This document shows positions 24,523-64,000 of a stretch of 64,000 nt of DNA, in pieces. Below the pieces are notes generated by a model. The model did not search any database. It was not told the DNA's origin and saw only the letters and a list, made by a program, of their open reading frames with translations. Source of the DNA: Mesostigma viride. Taxonomy: Eukaryota; Streptophyta; Mesostigmatophyceae; Mesostigmatales; Mesostigmataceae. Numbering within the stretch: the first letter of the stretch is position 1; each line of letters starts with the position of its first letter. Location of the stretch: contig RPFO01000645.1 in the NCBI GenBank assembly GCA_009746045.1, positions 908,728 to 972,727 of the forward strand. Reading direction: 5' to 3'. Made by a program: the position numbers and the translations under genes.

Positions 24523-26370
24523 TCATAAGAAGTAACCTACATAAAAAGATTTTCAAGCCTCATTAGTTGTCACCGACAGCCACGCGGGTGAATGCTCAGA
24601 ATGCCTCATGATGAATCATGAATGTAATTATGCATGAACGGTGCGTTCAGGTTGCCAATACAATCAAGTTGCTAACTGCATGTGAGGTAACCGGCACCTT
24701 TGACATAGATTGGTAATACATGGAGCATAATCTACTAAACATCCGCCGCATGCACATGCCTGAATTCGGCCTAGAAATGGCAAGGGCCCATGCCGCTGCA
24801 GTTCATGCTGTCTGCGCGTGGACGCTTGAGCAAGGTGCATTCCATAGTCCAGTCCCTGACGTAATGAAGGCATGCATCGTAAATCCATCTACCTATACCC
24901 GCCAAAGCGCGAAAACGTGATAAAGGTGGCTTGGCTCGGCATTGCTCTTGTACGCCTCACTGTTGGCCTGCCCACGCTCGTCTTTGGGTCCGATAACCGA
25001 TAGCACCAGTATAATGGACTCCTATAAGACGATATGGAGGCGTCAAGATAAACGATGGTTATTAAAGAATTCAATCACTAGAAAGCGGACTCGGGGAAAC
25101 GTGTACTGGTATCCCACAACAGATAATTTCATTTGCAGAAAGAGCCCAGAGAGATCGATTTCAAACGACAGCTGCTGAGCTCCTTTGGCAGCAGGAAACT
25201 ACTGTTCAGAGCCCGTTTCGTGACGAAATTGTTTGGGGGATTTTGGGAAAGGGGGATGCATCTGCAAATAATCGAGGTGACACACGGGTGGGTGACAGCT
25301 AGAGCCTAGAAAGTTGCAGGCTGGAGTGCCTGCGTGGCTAATGTTCCCGCCAAGAGACGCGCAATTCGCGCAGGACTCGCGGGGAAATCTGACGTCCCAG
25401 TCAAACTCTGCAACCCTGTCGCGCCGCGCTTTCGGCCGCCATTCGCCGAGTCCACAGGATTCTGTTGCAGTCCTGGGACAGAACCGTTCCGCTACTCTTT
25501 TTCTACAAATTCCCTATTTGTAGTTGGACGTCCCAGACATCGAAACTCGGAGTACAACCCATTTGCGTTATCGAAGAGCAAGGAGTACGTAATGCTGCCA
25601 TCTAAAAAGGCGCAGCTTGCCGGCTACCTGACTAGAGACTCGAGACCAAGGTAAACAGTAAACACAACCAGTCCTGAAGATCTTCACTTGGCGATGACGC
25701 AGTACATACACCGAGCGTGGACAACTGGATCGCAGCTATCGAAGTACCGACTTTGCTATACGCATTAGGCGCGAACCGCCAACTCAAAAGCCCGACCGAC
25801 ACATTAACACAGACGGGTTATTGCAGTGCTCGCGAAGGGAGATCCCCGCTTGTCCCCTCGTGTCCTGGGGCATTTTAAACAAAGAGGAATGACAACCTCG
25901 TCCTTAATTCGGTTTTCTTTAGTGGCGGGCCCGTCTTTATCCACAAGCCAAGCTCCAAATGCGCTCGGACGTCGCCTGGTGCGTTTTTTCCCGTTTACAA
26001 TGGCGTTGTCCATGCTATTCAATGGCGTCGCGATTCCTACCGTGTCTCGTCGACATTCCTGGAAACTAATCACGGTGCCTGGTGGGAAATGTTGGCTTTG
26101 TGGTTTCCGCTTCGCCTTATAAAAGCCGCCCGTCCCAAGCTTCGACAGAGGCAGTCTGAAGGGACGCCTCGCCTTTATGCGCCAGCAGCCAGTCTCCAGT
26201 GGAAATCTCAGCGTTTCAGGTTCGACACGCCAGGTATGTTCCGCACCAGTGATCTAGGCGCAGTGCTAGCCCTCTTTCCTCAGCATAGTGCCCCTATATA
26301 TGATTATAGCGTTGTATACATGTTGACATGGCTAGTATATATGTAGTCCTTTTAACGGGTTTTCGAAATT
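24523..26370. other. Intergenic/5' flank of the isoamylase gene
   Basis: No recognised gene. The 5' UTR, promoter and possibly a transit-peptide exon of the isoamylase gene must be here. The best candidate leader starts at ATG 26000 (MALSMLFNGVAIPTVSRRHS, basic and Ser/Thr-bearing like a plastid transit peptide). It could splice from the GT at 26075 to the AG before 26410 in the same phase. This model is untested. Confidence 0.35.
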
Positions 26371-56351
<29,981 letters not shown>

Positions 56352-56943
56352 TGACAAGCTCGTGATTCAACTCTGAATGCTACCAGTCCTGAGGATCAAA
56401 TGTACTGGCAGAAGTCTTGGTGCCAAGAGGGTGCACCGGTGCTTCCATAGTCGTCGAGTGCTGCTACCACAGGTGCATGTCCAATCGTGAACAATGTATT
56501 TTCCCCGATCCCATGGCGACACCTGATGTTGAATCAACCTGACGCCACCGTTGAGCATCTATAAGCCCACCCGCCATATATTTAGGTTCCTATCTTCATG
56601 GCGTCAGTTCACGGTCTGTTAGAAGCCTGTCACGCTTTCAGACCCACATGTGGAACTCAGTGTATAAAACGTTTTCATTATGACAAGGCTGGCAATGAAT
56701 TGAGCTCAGGCTTGGCCCTAGCCGCATCTAATTTTAGGAGAAAACATGTGCGCACTATATAAAAGCATGGCCGTACACAATAGTTGTCACACTTCCGTGC
56801 ATGCCACGTGTAACCATTGGTGCTGTACCAGGCAATCAGCAGTGACTCTGCATATGTCATCACATTGATTGCTGCGGCCACTGACATGTTTACTGATGTA
56901 GTTAGTTGTCTCACTTAAAATGATGTGCACAGGATGCATGAGC
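56352..56943. other. 3' flank of the isoamylase gene
   Basis: No coding signal. A TGTAA polyadenylation-like motif lies at 56809-56813, about 460 bases after the stop codon; nothing closer was seen. Confidence 0.4.
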
Positions 56944-56995
56944 ATCCATCGATTAATTAATTTTTAATTAAAAGCACGTGACTGCGTCACGTGGG
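56944..56995 (-). repeat. TTAATTAA tail with CACGTGACTGCGTCACGTG hairpin
   Basis: An A/T run (GATTAATTAATTTTTAATTA) directly precedes CACGTGAC-TGC-GTCACGTG, an 8-bp perfect stem. The layout equals the 3' ends of families A and E, with different stem bases. It is probably the end of a third retroelement type in minus orientation. Its body is not recognised. Confidence 0.45.
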
Positions 56996-57180
56996 TACCA
57001 ATATGCGTTTGACCCCTATGTATACACAATGAGAAGGAGGAAGGGTGCCCTAGCTTCTCTCGCTGCCTCTGGTGGGCAGGCCACAGACGGCTCTCTCTGC
57101 CTCATGGTGTAGGCCCAACTGTGCCGGTGCATGCAATAAAGCTTTGACATAGCAAAAAGCATTGCGGATGTGCACGATAG

Positions 57181-57684
57181 TTAATTAATTAATTAATTTA
57201 ATTAATTAGACTCGTGCTCCCGTTGGGGAGTCACGGAGCATAAACCCCGATGGATGGATGGATATGGGTGCAAACAGTCCTACCGGTCTAATCCATCTAC
57301 ATCAGCTACATACTACATCTATCTAACAGCATTCTAACTACAACATCTATCTAGACAGCCGCACGCTACCCTAGGGGAGCTGTCTGGCGTGCCTCCCACG
57401 GGATTGCACACGCGGGCGCTTCCCCACTGGGGGGGCTCGTTGTCCTCTATGACCTGGGCCCACTTGGCCTTGTCCATCATCTTCTTCCAAATCACGGAGA
57501 GGCCTAGGCCCCCCATGTCCTCTACTAGCTGTTCTTTGAAGGTGCGGGCCTTGCGGCGTCTAACATCACTGGGCCCGGCCCACGTCAGGAGGTGCCGGCC
57601 AGGCTGGGCTGGTCGCAGTCCTGCGGGGGGGCCACGTGAGGTGTCTACCTGGTTGGTGCGAGCTAGGTGCCCTACTAGCTGCAT
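57181..57684 (-). pseudogene. LINE 3' part: reverse-transcriptase C-terminal region and family A tail
   Basis: The minus-strand frame 57684 to 57334 gives 116 residues with PAQPGRHLLTWAGPSDVRRR and a LVEDMGGLGLSVIWKKMMDK segment. This resembles the region at the C-terminus of non-LTR reverse transcriptases. Downstream on the same strand come an ATCC repeat (GATGGATGGATGG on plus) and the hairpin TGCTCC...GGAGCA. A (TTAA)n tail follows at 57181-57208. This copy shows that the family A module is the 3' end of a coding LINE. Confidence 0.65.
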
Positions 57685-57696
57685 GCAGGCGTCGCT

Positions 57697-58080
57697 GCTT
57701 AATTAATTAATTAATTAATTAGGAACATAACTCCGTTGGGAGTATATGTAGCACATAGCCCTGAGAAGGGGCATATGGGCCTATAATACATTCTAAGCTA
57801 CTTCCTGCAAGGGTGGGAATGTAAACAACACTTGCTCTAGGTGCACCAGGGCACCCGCACCCTCATGGTCTATCACGCTATGCCCGGGTAAGGGGGGAGC
57901 ATGCCTGTGAGGGGGAAGATCATCATGGCTATACAAGAGCTATGGCATGGCTTCTCAGCAGAGAGTGACTCCCTGCATGGGCACAACATTACTAAATAAG
58001 GCTATGCATCGTCTGGAGTGTGGCACATCATAGGCACACATGTACATGATTAAATAAAGCGCGGGGCTTAGCTGGGATAG
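57697..58080 (-). mobile_element. Family E SINE-like element
   Basis: The TTAATTAATTAATTAATTAATT tail (57698-57720) is followed by the hairpin ACTCCGTTGGGAGT. Then come CCTGAGAAGGGGCATATGGG and blocks shared with 10165-10420 and 17980-18245. It is inserted between LINE pieces of the same orientation. It has no coding capacity. Confidence 0.65.
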
Positions 58081-58144
58081 TGCCTCTAGGAGGCGTACAT
58101 GTACATGGCCACGGTCTATCTATTCTGCACTACTACTGCTGTAT

Positions 58145-59510
58145 TCCCCTAAGCTGGGGCGTCTGGAGTCGCTGGGGCCGCGGGGGGGGGGGGGGTCGCC
58201 TGCCAGGGCTTGTGGCCGACGTAGATGGCCGCCCCCTTCCAGTACACCGGCTGCCCCGCCTTGGTCTGCCGGAGCTCGAGGTAGGTCGGCCATAGCTCCC
58301 GTCGCCGTTGTTGCTGCGCCAGGGTCAAGTCGTCATCAAGGGTGAGAGCTGCTTAATGGTGCTGGTGATATAGCCGGCATGCCCTGGTACAGGTCCTCAT
58401 TGCGGACATGAGCAGCATATCCTACTCTGAAAATGGAACGCAGCATGTTGGTGACCGCGCCGTCCAGCTTGCGGGCCAGGTCGGCGGTGAGGGTCCACGT
58501 CTCGGCCCCATACGTGAGAAAAGAAAAGACGAGGATCGACCTTGAACAGGTCCTGTTTCTCGATCTTGCCCAGGGGCTTGCGCCACAGGGCCCGGTACTG
58601 CATGGCGTAAAGCGTGCCAGGCGAGGGAGATGTGATGGTCCACATCAACCTCGCAGCTGGGGAGCAGGCTGCCCAGCAGCTTGACGCGGTCCCGATGCAG
58701 GACTTGAGAGCCGTCGAGGAGATAGAGGGGCGGCGGTGAGTTGGTGAGCCCAACCGCAAGGGCCTCTGTCTTCTTGCTGACCTCAAGCCCCACTGCACGG
58801 GCCTCGATAGCCAGGCAGTCCGAAGCCATGTCTGCACGTGCCCAGTGTCCTCGAAGAGGCCTGGTGTCGTCTGCGTAGATGATGTCTGCCAGCCGAATCT
58901 CCGTGTCCGCACCACCGCATGTGCCAGAATTTGTTAGCGACCTGCACTCCTGGTTCCCTGCCCACGATGCGGGCAAATCGCTTGCGCGCCGTGAATCATT
59001 ACGTATTCGACCACAACAATGAACAGGTAGGGCGACAGCACGCAGCCCTGCCACCGACACCCTTCTGTAAAGGGCATGGGGGCGTGGTCCCGTAAGAAGT
59101 GCGCACCGAAGTGGTGGCCCCTTCATACAGGTTGCGGATGATCGACAGCAATCAGGGGCCGGGCGGGGCCGATCCGGAACAACTCGAGGATGTCCCAAAG
59201 CGCAGGCCAGAAAACCGAATCGAAGGCTTTGATGAAGTCCACCCGCCAGCACAAGGTGCAAAGGGGACTCACCAGGCTGAAGGCGTTGCAGTTCCTCCAC
59301 CAGTCGGCGAGTAGCGAAGAGCGCCTGTAAGTCTGTGTTGCGACCTGAACGGAAGCCGTGCTGAGTCTCGCTGAGGTGACCGTCCAGGGCCGTGCGCAGG
59401 CGGTTCAGGATGAGCCGCATAAGAAGCTTGAGGGGGGCACTTTGAATGCACACCCCTCTGTAGTTGCCGGGGTCGGCAGGCGACCCCTTACGGTTAGCGT
59501 GTCGGGTGTG
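58145..59510 (-). pseudogene. LINE reverse transcriptase, frameshifted
   Basis: The minus-strand frame 59453 to 58422 (343 codons) carries LMRLILNRLRTALDGHLSET followed by QHGFRSGRNTD (RT blocks 1-2), the catalytic IIYADDT (YADD, block 5) and then VSKKTEALAV and VKLLGSLLPS (blocks 6-7). Block 3-4 (VDFIKAFDSVFWPALWD, 59240-59190) lies in another frame, so at least two frameshifts separate the blocks. It could not make active enzyme as it stands. 58145-58340 is a further segment also present at 3.3 kb. Confidence 0.85.
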
Positions 59511-60510
59511 AATGGCCGGCCTCAGTGGCCGAAAAAGTGGCCACTAGCACACGCGGGGACCGCAGCACGATGGACTGGAGCTGCTCTGATGCTGCCGGTG
59601 AGCACAAGAGGCCCACACCACCTTGGCCCGGCGCGTCGCCGCCATGCACCATAGTGGAACCGCCAGCCCGCACGCAGGTCGTCGACCAGCAGACCGTTGA
59701 CCCCGTGCTGGGGATCAACAGTGCGTCGGTGCTCAGGACTGGACCCCGAGGACAGCGATCTTGTTGTCCGCGCACAAGGCGATCAGCTCGATCGTCGACG
59801 CGTTGGCGTGCTGGGGTGCCGCCGCTCGTAGAAGGATCTGCAGCCGGAGGGTGCGCACATTATAAAAGCTTGCAATACCAAGAATGGGCCGTTGCCCTAT
59901 TAGCGGGGGGGGGGGGGGGGGGGAGAAGGGTAGTGCTGGAGGTGGGGGTGGGGGTGGGGGGTGGGGGGAGGGGGAGGGTGGCGATTGGGGTTAATGCTTG
60001 TCAACGCATGGAGTCTTTCTTTCAGGGCGGATATGCGTCGTCTCCGTCCTGGCTGGGCCGGTCGCCGGCGTGTCGACAGAGCCTCATGCATCCCGCTCAG
60101 GGCGGGCCAAGAGGCGTGTGTGGCTGGTAAATTGGCGGGAAGGTTGACCGTGGCGTGCCTGGCGACCTTGCATCCTAATCATGCTCGCACAGTGCGACAT
60201 GAGGATGGAAAGGGGCTTGTTTATTAAAGGCTATGCCCAAAGCCTATTCGGTACCGCGAGGCCGCGAGGGTGTGCCCTTACCGGGCGCCATTCATACCCG
60301 GGACGTGCGTAGACGATGATGACGCAGCTGGGGCGTGCCGGGTACGGCCCGGCTTGTGCCGCTTGTTAGGAGCCTGCACATCCGTGCGCTGGCCGTTGAT
60401 GAAGAGCACGGGGGTGTCGTGGACGAGGCGGACGTAGACCTTCTGGCCTTCATGCCTGGCCTTGATCGCCACGTCGCTGCCCAGCAGGCCGTTCTTGATG
60501 ACTGTGCACG
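59511..60510 (-). mobile_element. Further LINE sequence, degenerate
   Basis: Continues on the minus strand upstream of the reverse transcriptase with short broken frames (59775 to 59494; 60510 to 60278). The last frame includes GSDVAIKARHEGQKVYVRLV and matches 2445-2580. A G-run at 59908-59931 and a GGGGGT-rich patch follow. No endonuclease motif was recognised. Confidence 0.5.
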
Positions 60511-61299
60511 ATAAGGCTGCCCCATGGATAGGCTTGTGCACATGGAACGCATGTAGAGGCGCTGTTTTGGGAGAATCTAAAGGCCTCTCCCGGAGCCCGA
60601 GGGGTTTTAGGGGCATACCGAGGGTTTCAATATTGATGGATTGTGGGAACCATGCAGTGCACAGACACAATTGCTTGAGGATGCAGGCCGGGCTTCTGGG
60701 ATTATCTGTACTCCGCGCCCGCATGATAGACGAGGAGAGTACACCATGCTTCGTGCATCGCGACCCAGGGCCTGACAACCTGCGGCCGAGACCAATGCCG
60801 AACACACCCATGCTCAGAGCACATTGCGTATGCCAGGCACACCGTGTTTGCCATGGAACACATGGGTAGACGCATGGTTGGTGGCATGGTTGGTGGCCAC
60901 GGTGGTGTGTAGTACGACCGCACTCCCATGCTAGCATTTTGCTACCAAGGCCCATGCAGTCCTATTTATAGGACTGGCAGTGTTTTGCATGTTTCAGGCA
61001 GTGCCAGTGGCCGAATTGAGTCCAGTTTTTTGCCACAGTTCAAGAACTCTAATATCTACACGCCTATGATTTTTAATAGTGAATATGGATTTTATTGGAT
61101 TTTACACACTCGTGCTTCCACCGAAAATTCTAAAATCGCGAGTAAGGGTTGAGAGTCATGTATAATTTTACATGATTTGGTCAACATATGATTTTTTAAG
61201 CACATGCCCAAGCATTAGCATGATATTGAGTGCTATGATGCATATCAAACATATGGGTCATCAAACATATGGGTCATATGGATCAGAATATGGGTCATC
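60511..61299. other. No gene seen
   Basis: Mixed sequence with short frames only and no recognised domain. CATATGGGTCAT words repeat at about 61245-61290. Confidence 0.4.
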
Positions 61300-61560
61300 T
61301 AGTCGCTCCACACGTAAGCCAGCCATAATTTCAATGCACAAGGATACACATTTCCATCACCATTCATCTTCATCATCCTGAACGACTCGAAAACGCGGAA
61401 AAGATAACGGCAGGCTCGAGCTACCATGGTCCGGATTCTCCCGATTTCTGGCCTGCGCTGGTTGTCTCTTTGATATGGGGTCCAGCTACCATGGTCCGGA
61501 TTCTCCCGATTTCTGGCCTGCGCTGGTTGTCTCTTTGATATGGGGTACCCCCCTACCCTT
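61300..61560 (-). mobile_element. Family B element with duplicated terminus
   Basis: Matches 24340-24522. The terminal 70-bp segment (AGCTACCATGGTCCGGATTC through GGTTGTCTCTTTGATATGGG) is present twice in tandem, at about 61420-61487 and 61490-61556, nearly identical. A tandem doubling of one terminus is unusual and probably recent. Confidence 0.7.
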
Positions 61561-61599
61561 ACCGCCACATGATCTCAAAGATGGTATACTCAGTCCTAT

Positions 61600-61816
61600 T
61601 TTTAGGACTGAGTTTCTACAGACGACGTGTTAAGATTCGCTCAGTTTCTCTGCATTCCGCGAGCTATCTTTTTCTACTAGAGCTGCCTGAAAGCACGTCG
61701 CCATGGCCAGCTCCGGTAGGGGTGCGCGCCCCGTGCACTGGTCACTTTTTCACGGTACGGACGGGTACCGCGAATTTTTCGGCGCCAAAATATTCGCGCC
61801 GGGACCGTCCCCTTAA
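61600..61816 (-). repeat. Family D repeat, minus orientation
   Basis: The reverse complement starts TTAAGGGGACGGTCCCGGCG at 61816 and aligns with 53972-54160. Inside it, GGCGCGAATATTTTGGCGCC forms a short palindromic core. It abuts the LINE ORF1-like frame. Confidence 0.6.
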
Positions 61817-61819
61817 TCC

Positions 61820-62760
61820 CACCAAGGAGGCCCATGCGATCAAGGATTTTGCTCTCAAACGCACGGGCAAGCTTCTCGGAATTCTCACCTTCCTCCATGT
61901 CGAAGTTCTTGAGTATGGCGTTGAGGCTGCGCTTGGCGAGCTCGGCCTCCTCGCGGAGGTCAAGCGTCTGCCGTTGGAGCTGGGCTGCGACGGCGGAGGT
62001 GGTGGAGGTCGGGTGGTATGTTGCTTAAGCATGTCCGCCCAGGTCGTGATGGGAGGAGCATCGCCGGCCAGGCCAGCAGGGGCTGGCTTGGCGGCAATGT
62101 CCTTCACCGCCTGGGCGGTGAGGCCTGCGGTGTTCTGCAGGACCTCGATAGCGATGGCATTGTCCCGTTAAGACGCATGGTCGATGTCGCGGAGCTGGGC
62201 GGTGATGGAGTCGGTGGAGGCGGAGGGGGGGGGGGGGTGTGGAGGTGAGGAGGGTGGCGGTGGCGGTGGGGATGGTGGGGAGCTCAGCAGCCAGCGTGCG
62301 ACCCACAGCTGCCACATCTGCAGCTAGGGGCGTCACGTGCTGTGAGATGGCTGCGTGGAGGTGGGTGAGGAAGCTGAATTCGGTCAAAGGGACGGGTTGC
62401 CAGAGGTCCGCGGAAGCACACTGAAGGATGGAAAAGAGGGCGGCAAGCTGAAGGCGCGGTCGCGACCAGCCATACAGGTCAGCTGCGCGGAGCTGAAAAT
62501 GGTCGTCAGACTGGCTGCGGAAGCATTTGTGGCGTTGGAGGCGCTGGCACAGGTCAAGAAGGGAGGCATACGACCCATTAAACAGGAGTTCCAGTATCCG
62601 GATGTGTGCCCTGTTGAAATAGCCGGGTCTGTTGACGTCGAAGGTGGAAAATAGCTCGTCAACGTCAAAGTCGTACTCAGACCAGCTAGGTTCGGTTGGG
62701 CGGCTGCGTTTGGGCTCGGGCGAGGCTGAAGGCGAGGCATGAAGGAAGCCCGGGAGGGTG
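61820..62760 (-). pseudogene. LINE ORF1-like remnant
   Basis: Overlapping minus-strand frames (62740 to 62384; 62387 to 62025; 62107 to 61742; 61898 to 61677) give a Pro/Ser-rich start, FLTHLHAAISQHVTPLAADV, a TTWADMLKQHT segment and ILDRMGLLGGIK. The third is similar in position to SYATMVKQDD in the 3.9-4.8 kb remnant. Frames are interrupted. Function in nucleic-acid binding is inferred only from its place in the element. Confidence 0.45.
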
Positions 62761-64000
62761 CTGGACGACCACCAGTGCGCGACTAACTAGTGTCACCGCT
62801 GCCTTCCGGACCTGAGGGCGAAGCTGCAGCCGGAGCTGTGCACGGACGTATTTTCATTGCCGAGCGCAGCCGCCAGGCTGCGTTGCGTCGAGGCGCGTTT
62901 GTTCGCCATATATTGCGTAATAGCTTTGGAAAATTATATCAGCATGTGTGTCGTAGAAAGTCGCGTCGATTGTGATATTCACGGCTAAATTCGGTGCTCA
63001 AGCGTGAAAGTTATGAGCTCCGCCGTCAGCCATGGCTACCTCGTGGCTTGTGGCTCGTCTAATGAATGAATGAATGAATTATTGGTCGCCTTCCTGTTGC
63101 CTAGCTTTGCGCAAAACTTTGAATTGGACATACAAAATCATTTTTTCACCGGTACACCATGCTGTGCCTTCATTAACCTTTGTCATTACTCTTACTAAAT
63201 TTCTTTCAGATGGACCAATTCCAACCCGTAACGCCACATTAAGATTGTGAAAAAGCCCTCTTGTAGGTAGCATCCACCGACAGATGCACAAAACTAGTAA
63301 TTATGAAGTAAGCGTCCAACTTCGTACAACTGAGGCTGTGTTCTTTGCGTGAAAGCACATACAAAGACATTCAACCACAACTAGGCATTGACAACCATTT
63401 CCGTCGCACCTTTCTAAGCAAATGGAAACACTAGAGGAAGCAATCGAAGACTTGGGCCCTGTTTTGCATGCAGTACTTGGCAGCGCATTCTTCAAAAGCG
63501 ATGCTCTTCTTTGTTGCGGTGGATGCACGTGTGGTGCAGCCCAACATCAAACAGCATGTCTGTCAAGGCTGTTTCATGACATACTCTAGAAGAGGGACCC
63601 GCGCTGCCACCTTCACGTCAGCAGAGGCACAGCTGCAGGGATCTCTCTAAGAGCACTTCATATGGGTACATTATGTACAACTGGCTCATATAAGTGCCGT
63701 TGGTGGTGGTACAAAACCCGGGCATTCTCCCGGCGTCGAAATCGCAGTGAAGCCACAGCTGGTGGCCGCCCAGGCGGACAGACTCGTCCACCATGCCTTC
63801 ACCATGCGATTCCAAAGTCACAAATCATAAAGGCTGGAGCCATTGTAGCGCGTAAACAGCAGCTTTCCCATTCTCGCTCCTGAGATTGACAGCTAGACTA
63901 GTATACACGGGCTGCGGCCCACCGCGACGCTCAGCCGCCTGCACAGCGCGGGAAGGGAACACGGCGTACAGAAACCCAGGCCAACAATGCAATGAGAGAA
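62761..64000. other. No gene seen
   Basis: Contains an (AATG)n run at 63060-63080. A minus-strand frame 63821-63618 (MVDESVRLGGHQLWLHCDFD) could be an exon of a gene continuing beyond the window, but I cannot link it to other exons. Confidence 0.3.

Noticed and set aside
59494-60130. Plus-strand 201-codon frame
   Set aside because: Antisense to LINE sequence and crosses a poly-G tract; no domain.

Overview
The window looks like nuclear DNA of a eukaryote, most likely a chlorophycean green alga. Three host genes are each broken into many short exons. Introns are GT-AG and often end in long C-runs. TGTAA polyadenylation-like motifs lie near gene ends, and introns and intergenic DNA are full of mini- and microsatellites and non-LTR retroelement debris. 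One host gene is a plant-type starch debranching enzyme. I cannot name the species. There are no prokaryotic operons, CRISPR arrays or insertion sequences.

Layout. 1-4.8 kb: scrambled non-LTR retroelement (LINE) remnants on the minus strand, with an hAT-type transposase remnant inside them. 4.8-9.7 kb: no genes; a G/T-rich degenerate repeat, two related hairpins, a tRNA-derived SINE and a CA/ACC/CCG microsatellite. 9.7-15.0 kb (minus): a complete 7-exon RCE1-type CAAX prenyl protease gene, 313 aa. 16.0-22.5 kb (plus, divergent from RCE1): a complete 6-exon gene for an 826-aa RRM protein of the NOL8/ROS3-like type. 22.5-26.4 kb: SINE and LINE debris. 26.4-56.4 kb (plus): a 20-exon isoamylase gene of ISA3 type. 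All four GH13 catalytic regions are intact and all splice phases close, giving 717 aa from the ATG used here; the true N-terminus is uncertain. 57-63 kb: a second cluster of broken LINE pieces on the minus strand, with a reverse transcriptase carrying YADD and several short repeats. 63-64 kb: nothing recognised.

The most unusual object is intron 14 of the isoamylase gene (11.66 kb). About 11.27 kb of it is one minisatellite of a 23-bp unit, roughly 480-490 copies. The unit has no AG dinucleotide on the sense strand, so the array is a pyrimidine-rich stretch with almost no cryptic 3' splice sites, and it runs directly into the true acceptor. The same gene shows a recurring pattern in which the 3' end of an exon and its donor site are duplicated a short way into the following intron (exons 5, 8 and 16, and an eight-fold array at exon 6). 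Several repeat families share a short terminal hairpin next to a TTAATTAA-type tail, which suggests SINEs and LINEs using one 3'-end recognition system.

The three genes are unrelated in function: CaaX protein maturation at the ER, RNA binding probably in the nucleolus, and plastid starch metabolism. Nothing suggests co-regulation beyond the head-to-head RCE1/RRM pair.
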